Positions 17,494-25,917 of a stretch of 64,000 bases of DNA are shown here, piece after piece. Positions within the stretch are counted from its first letter, which is position 1; every line of letters starts with the position of its first letter. The stretch is from contig DAOOJE010000001.1 in assembly GCA_035384965.1 (NCBI GenBank), positions 290,826-354,825 on the forward strand, given 5' to 3'. The position numbers and the translations under genes were made by a program. This stretch comes from JAAYVZ01 sp035384965. Its GTDB lineage: Bacteria > Acidobacteriota > Thermoanaerobaculia > Thermoanaerobaculales > Thermoanaerobaculaceae. The notes beneath the pieces were generated by a model. It worked only from the letters and a program-made list of their open reading frames with translations. It was not told where the DNA came from and searched no databases.

Positions 17494-18237
17494 ATGGCCC
17501 GCAACCGGACGCGGCTCGATCAGGCGCTCGTGGAGCGCGGGCTCGCGCCCTCCCGCGCGCGGGCGCAGGGCCTCGTCCTCGCCGGGGTGGTGCGGATCGA
17601 CGGCCAGGTCGCCGACAAGCCCGGGCGGCAGGTCGACCACGACGCGACGATCACGGTCGACGCCCCGGACCACCCGTGGGTCTCCCGCGGCGGCGTCAAG
17701 CTGGCGGCGGCGCTCGACGCCTTCGGCCTCGACCCCGCGGGACGCCGCTGCCTCGATGTCGGTGCATCCACCGGTGGGTTCACCCACGTGCTGCTGGCGC
17801 GCGGGGCGGCGTCGGTGGTGGCGGTGGACGTTGGCAAGGGCCAGCTCGACTGGCGTCTGCGCCAGGATCCGCGGGTCGAGGTGCGGGACGGCGTCAACGC
17901 GCGCCTTCTCACCCCGAGCGACCTCCCAGGGCCGTTCGAGCTGGTGGTCGTGGACGTCTCGTTCATCTCGTTGCGGCTGGTGCTGCCGGCACTCCGCCCT
18001 TTGCTGGCGAACCGGGGCGATCTGGTCGCGCTCGTCAAGCCGCAGTTCGAAGTCGGGCGCGGGCAGGTGGGCAAGGGCGGGGTGGTGCGGGACCCGGCGG
18101 CACGAGAGGCGGCCATCCTCGGCGTGATCGCTGCTGCCGGCGAGCAGGGCCTGGCGCTCCGCGGCCGGCTCGCCTCGCCGCTCCCCGGTCCGGCGGGCAA
18201 CGTCGAGGAGCTGGTGTGGCTCACTCCTTCGGCTTGA
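17494..18237 (+). CDS. tlyA: TlyA family rRNA 2'-O-methyltransferase / haemolysin-like
   Basis: 247 aa. An N-terminal S4 RNA-binding domain (RLDQALVERGLAPSRARAQ..VLAGVVRIDG) is followed by an FtsJ-like Rossmann methyltransferase: HPWVSRGGVKLAAAL, CLDVGASTGGFTHVLL (SAM motif), VDVGKGQLDW, VVDVSFISLRLVLPAL and LVKPQFEVGRG. Actinobacterial TlyA methylates cytidines of 16S and 23S rRNA and affects capreomycin sensitivity. ATG 17494 is used; no Shine-Dalgarno precedes it. Its 3' end overlaps the convergent hydrolase by 17 bp. Confidence 0.93.
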   Translation: MARNRTRLDQALVERGLAPSRARAQGLVLAGVVRIDGQVADKPGRQVDHDATITVDAPDHPWVSRGGVKLAAALDAFGLDPAGRRCLDVGASTGGFTHVLLARGAASVVAVDVGKGQLDWRLRQDPRVEVRDGVNARLLTPSDLPGPFELVVVDVSFISLRLVLPALRPLLANRGDLVALVKPQFEVGRGQVGKGGVVRDPAAREAAILGVIAAAGEQGLALRGRLASPLPGPAGNVEELVWLTPSA

Positions 18238-18838
18238 TGACGACCGCGATCCCCGAGCCGTCCAGGAGGCGAGCCAGCTCGCGGGCGTCGGCCTCGCTGC
18301 CCACGATCGTTCCCCAATGCATCGGCACGACCGTGCGGGGCGCGATCCGGCGGGCCGCCTCGGCGGCCTCCGCCGCGGTCATGACGTAGGTCCCCGACAC
18401 CGGCAGCAGCGCCACGTCGGGGCGCAGCCCTTCCATTTCCGGGATGAGGTCGGTGTCGCCAGCGTGATAGTACGTCACGCCGCCGACCGTGAGGACGAAC
18501 CCCACCTTGCCGCTTTTCTTCGGGTGGAACTTCTTGTTGGTGTTGTAGGCCGGCACCGCCCGCACCGACACCCCGGCGAGCGTCCGCTCGTCCCCTGCGT
18601 GCAGCACCTCCACGCCCCCGAGCCTGGCGGCGACTTCCGGCGGCCCCGCCACGATCGTGCGGGGCACCCTCACCTTTGCCACGTCTTCCGCGGACAGGTG
18701 GTCGAAGTGGTCGTGCGTGATGAGCACGAGGTCGGCAGGGGGAAGCTCCCCGGCCAGCCTGTACGGATCCAGGTAGACGACCGGCGGGCCGTCGATCCTG
18801 AACGCATCGTGACCGAGCCAGTGCAGCGTTTCCAGCAT
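18221..18838 (-). CDS. MBL-fold metal-dependent hydrolase (UPF0173/UlaG-like)
   Basis: 205 aa from ATG 18838, chosen over the upstream GTG because GGGAGGAGAAG lies directly before it. The metallo-beta-lactamase fold shows LHWLGHDAFRI, the metal motif THDHFDHL (HxHxDH), a His/Asp pair in YYHAGDTDLIPEM, and the C-terminal VVPMHWGT histidine. Such proteins hydrolyse ester, lactone or phosphodiester substrates; the natural substrate is unknown. Stand-alone gene convergent with tlyA. Confidence 0.9.
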   Translation of the reverse strand: MLETLHWLGHDAFRIDGPPVVYLDPYRLAGELPPADLVLITHDHFDHLSAEDVAKVRVPRTIVAGPPEVAARLGGVEVLHAGDERTLAGVSVRAVPAYNTNKKFHPKKSGKVGFVLTVGGVTYYHAGDTDLIPEMEGLRPDVALLPVSGTYVMTAAEAAEAARRIAPRTVVPMHWGTIVGSEADARELARLLDGSGIAVVIKPKE

Positions 18839-18874
18839 CTTCTCCTCCCGGTGCACCCGCCGGTGTCCTCCGGC

Positions 18875-21202
18875 TCAGCTCGGCGAGCGGTGCGGGGCCG
18901 CCAGCAGGCACGCGAAGTAGCCGTCCCGGCCGCGCAGCGTCTCGAGCGGCATGAGGACCCCCTCGGAGTCGCGGCGCAGCCCCTGGTAAAGCATGGCGAG
19001 CTCGCCCCGGCGCTGGAACAGCCAGACCTCGGGCGAGTCGCCTTCGTTGAGGCCCACGGGGTTGAGGCCGACCCTGAACGCATGATCCAGGGCTCCCATC
19101 TCCTCCTGGAAAAGGCCGATGTACCACACCCACTTGGAAGCCTCGTCGAGCACCCCCACGACGCACAGCCGGGGGTCCACGACCGCAGCGGAGGCAGCAG
19201 TCTCGAGGGGGGCGGCCCCCCCTTCGCCTCCCTGCTGCTGCACGGCGGGCAGCAGCGCCAGCCCCTCGGGCAACGGCTCCAGTTCGCCGGGTGCCGACTC
19301 GAAGGTGATGGCCTCCACGAGCGGCATGGCATCCAGTCCCTTCAGCCTCGCCACGCCGAGCGGGCGCAGGCCGTGCCACGGCTGGATGCCGCTCGGATCG
19401 CCGGGAGCGAGCACCACCCAGGCCGTGTTGAAGGCGTGGGTGAGGAAGAGCTGCTGCGGGCCGAGCTCGACGTCGAGGGCGCGCACGAACTCCTCGGTCA
19501 GCACGGTGCCTTGGTTGACGAGTTCGCCGTTCTCGGCGATGTACGCCGCGTACGGCCGGTCGCGCACGCCCTCGGGCGCCCGGCTCGACGTGCGCACCGG
19601 CTCGAGGAACTTTAGCACCTCGTGCACGTCGTACCCCGATGCGATGAGGAAGTCGGCGATGTCCTCCACCTCGTGCGTGCGCTTGCCGCTCGTGAGGCGG
19701 CCGAGCTCCACGATGCCGTGGCCGAAGAACTCGTACTGCGGCCGCTCGGCGGTGGCGGAGACCATCGGCAGCAAGTGATACGAGCCGATGTTGACCGCGA
19801 TCCGCATGCCGCGGTCGAACGGAAACCCCTGGCGCCGCAGCCGCTCGTACAGCAGCCGCAGCTCCGACGCCATCTCGAGCAGGGAGCGAGCCGACCTTCC
19901 CGAGTAAAACGCGCCGTCCCCCAGGAACTTCTCGAACTTGAGCCGGAACCGCCCGCGCAGCGCGTCGACCTGTCCGAGGAAGCGCACCATCTGGCGCATG
20001 GCTCCCTCCTCGGTGGCGCGCCCGCGGCGGCGCAGCGCCTCGAGGATTTGCGTGAACTCGACGAGGTCGTACACCAGCCCGTACCGCTGTACCACCGACG
20101 GGACGACGCCGACCGTGGTGAACGAGAGCGGGCGGGTGAAGGCCGAGAGCTGGACCACCCGGCCCTGGAAGCGGGCCGACACCCTGCCGGCGCGGGTCTC
20201 CACCGGGATCACCCGCCGCCGGAGCGCGGAGATCACCTCGTACCGGCGGCACCGAACCGCCAGCTCTTGCACGATCGTGCGCAGCTCGGGAGGCGGGTGC
20301 GGGGTGTCGGGGTGCGGCCACAGCGGCAAGAGATCGTGGACGGCCCGGCACAGGAACAGCCGCTCGCGCGGCAGCAAAGGGGCTTCCGGGTCGAGCGCCG
20401 TGAGCACTTGGTCGAAGCCGGGGTCCTTTTCCCGCAACGCGAGGATCTGCTGGTTGAGCGCGTGGAGCAGTCGCCGCGCCCACCCGGCGTCGACCCGCAA
20501 GAACCCGTGGAGAAAAGAGTTCGTGCGCCGGACATCGCACCCGACGTGGCTTTCCGCGAACGGCAGCAGGTCCTCGCGCAGCAGCCTCGCGAACGCCCGG
20601 GAGGCGGCTGGCATCTCGAGGCCCTCGCTTCGCCGCACCCGGGAGCAGGCCTCGGTCTCGCCGCGGTGGGCCACCTCGGCCAGGCGCTGGGCCAGCTGGT
20701 ATCGCAGCTCGTCGAGGTTGCGCTGGCCGATCTGCGGAAACGCTGCCTGCTCCGCGAGCGTCGCGGCGTGGACGCGGTCGCCGATTTCGGCCGTGAGCGC
20801 CAGCCAGAAGATCTCCGGGAGCCGCTGCCCGTAGTCGTGAAGGATGGCGTTCTCCAGGAAGTCGGCGATCCGCCCGGCCACGGCTCGCCGCAGCTCGACG
20901 AGGCCGGACTTGTCGAGCTGCTGGTTGGCGGAAAGAGCGCGCCGGTTCGCCGCCTCGGCGTCGATAAGCCGTCCCAGCTCCCGGCAAAACACCTCCCACT
21001 CGCCGGTTGTGGCGTGGGGGAAACCGAGGCCGATGGGCCGCTGCTCGTCCTCTGCGAACAGCCAGTAGGGCTGCGGCATGCGCGAGGCGGCCTCGTCGAA
21101 CACCCGCGGCCACGCGCCGGCGATCTCCCGCGGCGTGAGGAACGCGAGCTGCGGCGAGCTTTCCTGCAACACCTGCTCGATCGTGCCCGGCCCTTCTCCC
21201 AT
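18875..21202 (-). CDS. Large protein with divergent class III nucleotidyl cyclase-like domain
   Basis: 775 aa, predicted soluble. Residues about 1-360 are mostly helical with no recognised family. Residues about 372-505 align to class III cyclases: YDLVEFTQ (metal Asp379), EKFLGDGAF (Lys425, metal Asp429), RIAVNIGSYHLLP and YEFFGHGIVELGRL (Arg502). The Asn that stabilises the transition state is replaced by Val498, and the base-specifying Asp by Gln489, so it may bind nucleotide without normal cyclase activity. Residues about 530-775 form another unrecognised region with strands such as RLCVVGVLDEASKWVWYIGLF. ATG 21202 follows an AAGGGCC context. Neighbours (MBL hydrolase, comM) give no functional hint. 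Confidence 0.7.
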   Translation of the reverse strand: MGEGPGTIEQVLQESSPQLAFLTPREIAGAWPRVFDEAASRMPQPYWLFAEDEQRPIGLGFPHATTGEWEVFCRELGRLIDAEAANRRALSANQQLDKSGLVELRRAVAGRIADFLENAILHDYGQRLPEIFWLALTAEIGDRVHAATLAEQAAFPQIGQRNLDELRYQLAQRLAEVAHRGETEACSRVRRSEGLEMPAASRAFARLLREDLLPFAESHVGCDVRRTNSFLHGFLRVDAGWARRLLHALNQQILALREKDPGFDQVLTALDPEAPLLPRERLFLCRAVHDLLPLWPHPDTPHPPPELRTIVQELAVRCRRYEVISALRRRVIPVETRAGRVSARFQGRVVQLSAFTRPLSFTTVGVVPSVVQRYGLVYDLVEFTQILEALRRRGRATEEGAMRQMVRFLGQVDALRGRFRLKFEKFLGDGAFYSGRSARSLLEMASELRLLYERLRRQGFPFDRGMRIAVNIGSYHLLPMVSATAERPQYEFFGHGIVELGRLTSGKRTHEVEDIADFLIASGYDVHEVLKFLEPVRTSSRAPEGVRDRPYAAYIAENGELVNQGTVLTEEFVRALDVELGPQQLFLTHAFNTAWVVLAPGDPSGIQPWHGLRPLGVARLKGLDAMPLVEAITFESAPGELEPLPEGLALLPAVQQQGGEGGAAPLETAASAAVVDPRLCVVGVLDEASKWVWYIGLFQEEMGALDHAFRVGLNPVGLNEGDSPEVWLFQRRGELAMLYQGLRRDSEGVLMPLETLRGRDGYFACLLAAPHRSPS

Positions 21203-21230
21203 GCCCCCTCATTGTACGGCCGCCTGCCGC

Positions 21231-22754
21231 TCACATCCGAGCCGCTCGCTCCAGGGTCCGGTAGGCTACCGCCTCGGCGACGTGGCGAGCCGCCACGGCG
21301 GAGCTGCCCTCGAGGTCGGCAATGGTCCGGGCCACCCTGAGGACGCGATGCACCCCCCGCGCCGACAGCCCCAGCCGACCCACGGCCAGCTCCAGCAGCC
21401 GCTGCCCTTCGGCGTCCGGGTGGCACCATCGGCGCACCTGCTGGGCGGTAAGCATGGCGTTGGTCGCCGCCGCCCCTTCCCGGCGCCGGGCAAGCTGCCG
21501 CTCCCGGGCCGCCACGACCCTGGTGCGCACGGTGGCCGAGCTTTCGCCGCCGCCGCGGGCGAATAGCTCCCCGAAACCCACTGGCGGGACCTCGATCTGG
21601 AGGTCGATGCGATCCAGCAGCGGGCCCGAGAGGCGAGCGCGATAGCGCTGGATCTGCGGCGGCGTGCACCGGCACTCGCGGCGCGGGTCGCCGAGGTGCC
21701 CGCACGGGCAGGGGTTGGAGGCTGCGACGAGCTGGAAGCGGGCCGGAAAGCGAAGGGCGCCGACCGCCCGGGCGATCACGACCTCACCGCTTTCGAGCGG
21801 CTGCCGCAGCACCTCGAGGACGTCTCGCCGGAACTCGGTGATCTCGTCGAGGAAGAGCACGCCGTTGTGAGCCAGCGAGACCTCGCCCGGGCGCGGCATC
21901 GAGCCTCCCCCCACCAGGCCGGCCGCCGAGATCGTGTGGTGCGGCGCCCGGAACGGCCGGTGGGCGACGAGGCCGGCCGGCCGCGGCACGCGCTCGGCCA
22001 CCGAGTAGACCTTGGTGGTGGCGAGCGCCTCGTCCTCCTGGAGCGGCGGCAGGATCCCGGGCAGCCTCTGCGCCAGCATCGTCTTGCCGGCGCCCGGCGG
22101 TCCCATCAGCAGCAGGTGATGGCCGCCGGCAGCAGCGATTTCGAGGGCGCGCCGCGCCTGCGGCTGCCCGCTCACATCGGCGAGGTCCGGCCCGTCCGGG
22201 GGCGCCGGTGGCGGGCTGCCGTTGCCGCCGCTTTCGGGGGCGATCGCCTTCTCCCCGCGCAGGAACGCCACCCCTTCGCCGAGGCTGCGGGCCGGGAAGA
22301 GTCGCGCTCCGGCGATGACCCTCGCCTCGCCAAGGTTGTCGGCCGGCAGCAGCACCGCGGCGCCGGCCTCGGTGGCGGCCTCGACGATCGGCAGCACCCC
22401 CCGCACCGGGCGCAGCGCCCCGTCGAGCGCCAGCTCCCCGAGCAGCCAGAGGTCGGGCGGGACCGCCGGGGCGTGGCCGCACGCCGCCAGCACTCCACAC
22501 GCCATCGCCAAGTCGAGCAGCGCCCCTTCCTTGCGCTCCTCGGCCGGCGAGAGATTGACGACGATGGCGCGGCCGGCCATGTCGGCGCCCAGCTGGCGGA
22601 CGGCCGCCAGCACCCGCTGGCGCGCCTCCCGCACCGCCGCATCCGGGAGCCCGACCACCGCAAGCTCGCCCTGGCCGTAGCGGGCGTCCACCTCGACCTG
22701 GACGCACAGCGCCTCGACGCCGCGCGGCACTGCCGAGTTCACACGTGTCACCAT
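21231..22754 (-). CDS. comM: YifB/ComM family Mg-chelatase-like AAA+ ATPase
   Basis: 507 aa. An N-terminal Lon-like S16 fold (RVNSAVPRGVEALCVQVEVD...LSPAEERKEGALLDLAMACGVL) precedes the AAA+ domain: Walker A MGPPGAGKTMLAQRLPGILP, RPFRAPHHTIS, Walker B NGVLFLDEITEF, sensor region LVAASNPCPCGHLGD with its Cys cluster CPCG..CRCTP, and SGPLLDRIDLQIEV. ComM hexamers extend branch migration during natural transformation. ATG 22754 has a G-rich ribosome site that is itself part of a hairpin. Confidence 0.95.
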   Translation of the reverse strand: MVTRVNSAVPRGVEALCVQVEVDARYGQGELAVVGLPDAAVREARQRVLAAVRQLGADMAGRAIVVNLSPAEERKEGALLDLAMACGVLAACGHAPAVPPDLWLLGELALDGALRPVRGVLPIVEAATEAGAAVLLPADNLGEARVIAGARLFPARSLGEGVAFLRGEKAIAPESGGNGSPPPAPPDGPDLADVSGQPQARRALEIAAAGGHHLLLMGPPGAGKTMLAQRLPGILPPLQEDEALATTKVYSVAERVPRPAGLVAHRPFRAPHHTISAAGLVGGGSMPRPGEVSLAHNGVLFLDEITEFRRDVLEVLRQPLESGEVVIARAVGALRFPARFQLVAASNPCPCGHLGDPRRECRCTPPQIQRYRARLSGPLLDRIDLQIEVPPVGFGELFARGGGESSATVRTRVVAARERQLARRREGAAATNAMLTAQQVRRWCHPDAEGQRLLELAVGRLGLSARGVHRVLRVARTIADLEGSSAVAARHVAEAVAYRTLERAARM

Positions 22755-22756
22755 GG

Positions 22757-22773
22757 TGCCCCCTTTCGGGGCA
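22757..22773 (-). promoter_or_regulatory. Hairpin over the comM ribosome site
   Basis: On the mRNA strand TGCCCC pairs with GGGGCA around GAAAG, two bases before the comM ATG. The 3' arm is the Shine-Dalgarno G-run, so folding would hide it. Regulation is inferred only. Confidence 0.35.
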
Positions 22774-22867
22774 ATGGCAGGATGGGATACAAGCATTGTC
22801 GACCCCGCGCCGCCTCTCGTCAAGGGCGGTCCGTCACCTCGGAGCCGCACGGAGGTATGCTGGCGCC

Positions 22868-23023
22868 GTGCACGGCGAGCACGACGAGCAGGTGGCCATC
22901 CTGAAGCGAATGCTGGACGAGGAGATCCGGCGCCAGCTCGCGCCTCAGATCGGCTGCTGGCCGCTGCTGGTGGGCGTGGCCGGGCTGCTGCTCGGGCTGG
23001 TCTTGCTGGCCGGCAGGCTGTGA
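22868..23023 (+). CDS. Small single-pass membrane protein, 51 aa
   Basis: GTG 22868 lies 12 nt after a -10-like TATGCT (22856-22861), matching the leaderless pattern of this window. The product has a charged helix HGEHDEQVAILKRMLDEEIRRQ followed by one TM segment WPLLVGVAGLLLGLVLLAG. The amphipathic helix plus single TM pattern resembles many small envelope or stress proteins. The 3' end overlaps the convergent cvpA by 79 bp. No family recognised. Confidence 0.5.
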   Translation: MHGEHDEQVAILKRMLDEEIRRQLAPQIGCWPLLVGVAGLLLGLVLLAGRL

Positions 23024-23451
23024 ACCGCCAGCAGTGTCTGCCCCACCCTCGACAGGAACACCGCGCACGGCGAGCTGGCTGGATGGCCGCCCATCGCCGC
23101 GAGGGCCAGCAGCAGCCCCAGCACCACCGCCGAGAGCCCGCCGGCCGCGAGCATCCCGGCCAGCCGGTCGAGCCATCCCAGGCGCAGCGCCTCGAGCGCC
23201 TTGCGCAGCCCGCGGGCCGCCACGAACACCACCACCGCGGCCACCAGGGCGCTCAGCGCGATGGCTGCTACCCGGAGCCCGGGACCCGGCGCCGCACCCC
23301 CGGCGACGACGGCGGCCGCCGCCGGAGCGACCCAGCGGCCGGCCGCCACGGCCGCCACGGCCGCTGCCAGGGCCGCCGCCAGACGCAGCGCCCCCCACCA
23401 TAGGCCGGCCAGCGCGCAGCCAGCGATCAGGATCACGAGCACGATGTCCAT
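22945..23451 (-). CDS. CvpA family membrane protein
   Basis: 168 aa with four or five TM helices: DIVLVILIAGCALAGLWWGA, an Ala/Val-rich pair, and GWLDRLAGMLAAGGLSAVVLGLLLALA, the region matching the CvpA signature ...L.WLDR..G...G...G. CvpA is an inner-membrane protein needed for colicin V export and bile/envelope tolerance. The last ~25 residues (Ser/Pro-rich) lie opposite the small membrane gene and may be a low-constraint tail. A TATGAT sits 14 nt before the ATG with no Shine-Dalgarno. Confidence 0.8.
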   Translation of the reverse strand: MDIVLVILIAGCALAGLWWGALRLAAALAAAVAAVAAGRWVAPAAAAVVAGGAAPGPGLRVAAIALSALVAAVVVFVAARGLRKALEALRLGWLDRLAGMLAAGGLSAVVLGLLLALAAMGGHPASSPCAVFLSRVGQTLLAVHSLPASKTSPSSSPATPTSSGQQPI

Positions 23452-23459
23452 GGCGCCGC

Positions 23460-23465
23460 ATCATA
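23460..23465 (-). promoter_or_regulatory. -10-like element of cvpA
   Basis: TATGAT on the minus strand, 14 nt upstream of ATG 23451; no ribosome site follows. Confidence 0.45.
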
Positions 23466-23494
23466 GCGGAGCCCGCCGGGCAGCGTCCCGGTGG

Positions 23495-23500
23495 TACCAT
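23495..23500 (+). promoter_or_regulatory. -10-like element of the LtaS-like gene
   Basis: GG-TACCAT 14 nt before GTG 23509, the same GGTACCAT sequence and spacing as upstream of the diguanylate cyclase at 35188. Confidence 0.4.
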
Positions 23501-23508
23501 CGCCGTCC

Positions 23509-25917
23509 GTGAAATACCACCCCCTGCCGCCCGCGGCTGCCGTCCTGCTGCTGGGAGGCGCCTGGGCCGCCACAGTTTCGGGCGCGGCCCGTGTGCTCGG
23601 GTGGGAGGTGATGCGCCACGACACCCCGGCCGTGATGTGGGCCGACACCACCCACCGCGTGCGTATCGTGCTCCACAACCCCAGCCCCCAGGAGTGGTCC
23701 GCCAGCGCCGGCGACCATCTCTCGTACCACTGGCTGGGCCGCGACGGCTCGGTGCGGATTCACGACGGGCTGCGCACCCCGTTCCCCGGCCCCGTGCGGC
23801 CCGGGCAGGTGGTGGAGCTGGAAGCGAGGGTCGAAAGCCCGCCGTCGAGCGGGCTCTGGGTGCTCGAGTGGGACATGGTGCGGGAACAGGTGGCGTGGTA
23901 CGGGCCGCCGCCAGGCGGGGAGGCGGTGCGAGCGCGGGTCCTCGTGCTGCGGCGCAGCGTCCTTCTCCAGCTCGGCCTGGCCTTCGGCACGCTCGCCCTC
24001 GCGCTGGCAGCGCGAGCGCGCCCGGCGTGGCTGCGCCCGGGTGGGTGGCCTCTCGCGGGGGCGGTGCCGATCGTCTGGACCGCCGTCGCGCTGGCGATTC
24101 TGGCCGTGAGCTTTTCCGAGCTGGCCCGCCGCCAGCTCTGGCAGGGAGGAGGCTGGCTCGTGGCTTCCTCGGCAGCGCTGCTCGCCCTGCCGCTGCTGGT
24201 GCTGCCCGGACGCTGGCGCATGGCCGGCGCCGCCGCAGCGGTCTCGTTCTGGAGCCTGGTGGCTGTCGCCGACCTCGCCTACCTGCGCTTTTTCGGCAGC
24301 ATCGTGCCGATCGTGGCGGCGGCCGCCGTGGGTCAGGTCGGACAGATCGAGGGATCGATCCTGGCGCTGCTGCGGCCGGTCGACGCGTGGCTGATGGTGC
24401 TGCCTGCTGCCGGGATCGGGCTGGCCGCAGCCTGGCCAAAGCCAGCGCCCGCCGAGCGGAGCCGGCAGCGGGCGCTCACCGTGGTGCTCCTCCTGGGCTG
24501 CGTAGCCGGCGCGACCCCGGCGGTGCGGATGCTGTGGCGCGGCCTCAGCCACTCGGCGTTCGGCGACCAGCTGTTTTCCCAGGAGATGCTGATCGGCCGG
24601 TGGGGGGTGCTCAACGCCCACCTCTTCGACCTCGCCCGCGCGACCCGCGAGCGGCTGCGGCTGGCCCGGCCGGACGCGACGGCGCTCGCGGAAGCGGCGG
24701 CGTACCTGCGTGAGCGTCCCCGCACGGCGCCGGGGGGTGCGGCGCGTGGCGCCAACCTCCTGCAGGTGCAGGTCGAGTCGCTTCAGGGGTGGGTGATCGG
24801 GGCCCGGGTCAACGGCCAGGAGGTCACTCCGTTCCTCAACCGGCTGCGGCAAGAGTCGCTGTACTTTCCCAACCTCTTCGACCAGAGCGGACAGGGACGC
24901 AGCTCCGACGGCGAGTTCATCACCCTCAACTCGCTGCCTGCCCTCGACCGCGGCGCCGTCTCGTTCCGCCGCCCCGGCAACCGCTTCCTGGCACTGCCGG
25001 CGGTGCTGCGGGAGCACGGTTACACCACGCTCTCGGCTCACCCCTTCGAACGGGGGTTCTGGAACCGGGCGGTGCTCCACCCGCGCTACGGCTTCGAGCA
25101 AATGCTGTTCAAGCGCGAGCTGGGCCCGGGAGAAGTGATCGGCTGGGGGCTCGCCGACGAGCCGTTCTTCCGCAAGGTCGCGGCCCGGCTCCCGGCGCTT
25201 CGGAAGCCGTTCTTCGCCTACCTCATCACGCTGGGGCTGCACCACCCGTTCGACGAGTTTCCCGACCGCCACAAGGTCCTCGACGTCGGCGACGCAGCCG
25301 GCACTCCGCTCGGCAACTACCTGCACGCCATGCACTACCTGGATGCCTCAGTGGCCGTGCTGGTGGAGGAGCTGCAGCGGCAGGGGCTGTGGGAAAACAC
25401 GGTGCTGGCGCTGCACGGGGATCACGAGTCGGGGGTGGCGATCGACCGTCGGGTGCTGGCCATCGCGAATGAACCGCGATGGGAACCGTCGATCCTGGTG
25501 CGGCTGCGGAAGGTGCCGTTCCTCGTCCACCTGCCGGGTGGTCGGCTGGCCGGCGATCGCCTGGTCGCGGGCGGGCACATGGACATCGCCCCGACCCTGC
25601 TCGATCTCCTGGGTTTCGAGGCTCCCGCCTGTTTTGCGGGGCGCTCGCTGTTGGCCGGCGGGCCGTCGTGGGCGGTGCTTCACGACGGCTCGGCGGTGTG
25701 TGGCGACCGCCTCTCCGTCACGACCGGGCCGGGGATACCGGTCGGGGGTGCCTGCTTCGCCTTCCCCGACGGGCAACCCAGGCCGCTCGAGGAGTGCGAG
25801 CCGGTGCGCCGCGCCGCCGAGCGCGAGCTCGAGCTGACGCGGCGCGTCGTGCTGTACGATCTGGTGCCGCAGGTGCTCGCCGGTGGGCAGGCCGGGCACG
25901 GGGGAGGGACGCGATGA
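23509..25917 (+). CDS. LtaS-like alkaline-phosphatase-superfamily phosphotransferase with extra N-terminal beta domain
   Basis: 802 aa from GTG 23509. One TM helix is followed by a periplasmic beta-rich domain (about 35-150: HRVRIVLHNPSPQEWSAS, VRPGQVVELEARVE, LWVLEWDMV), then four or five TM helices (about 150-340), then a sulfatase/LTA-synthase domain from about 420: LLQVQVESLQGWVIG (metal Glu), GQGRSSDGEFITLNSL, LHHPFDEFPDR, LALHGDHESGV (metal Asp/His). In LtaS the nucleophile is Thr in GKTSD; here the aligned residue is Ser465. It likely moves a phosphoglycerol- or phosphoethanolamine-type group onto an envelope glycan. Its stop overlaps folD (ATGA), an odd partnership. Confidence 0.85.
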   Translation: MKYHPLPPAAAVLLLGGAWAATVSGAARVLGWEVMRHDTPAVMWADTTHRVRIVLHNPSPQEWSASAGDHLSYHWLGRDGSVRIHDGLRTPFPGPVRPGQVVELEARVESPPSSGLWVLEWDMVREQVAWYGPPPGGEAVRARVLVLRRSVLLQLGLAFGTLALALAARARPAWLRPGGWPLAGAVPIVWTAVALAILAVSFSELARRQLWQGGGWLVASSAALLALPLLVLPGRWRMAGAAAAVSFWSLVAVADLAYLRFFGSIVPIVAAAAVGQVGQIEGSILALLRPVDAWLMVLPAAGIGLAAAWPKPAPAERSRQRALTVVLLLGCVAGATPAVRMLWRGLSHSAFGDQLFSQEMLIGRWGVLNAHLFDLARATRERLRLARPDATALAEAAAYLRERPRTAPGGAARGANLLQVQVESLQGWVIGARVNGQEVTPFLNRLRQESLYFPNLFDQSGQGRSSDGEFITLNSLPALDRGAVSFRRPGNRFLALPAVLREHGYTTLSAHPFERGFWNRAVLHPRYGFEQMLFKRELGPGEVIGWGLADEPFFRKVAARLPALRKPFFAYLITLGLHHPFDEFPDRHKVLDVGDAAGTPLGNYLHAMHYLDASVAVLVEELQRQGLWENTVLALHGDHESGVAIDRRVLAIANEPRWEPSILVRLRKVPFLVHLPGGRLAGDRLVAGGHMDIAPTLLDLLGFEAPACFAGRSLLAGGPSWAVLHDGSAVCGDRLSVTTGPGIPVGGACFAFPDGQPRPLEECEPVRRAAERELELTRRVVLYDLVPQVLAGGQAGHGGGTR

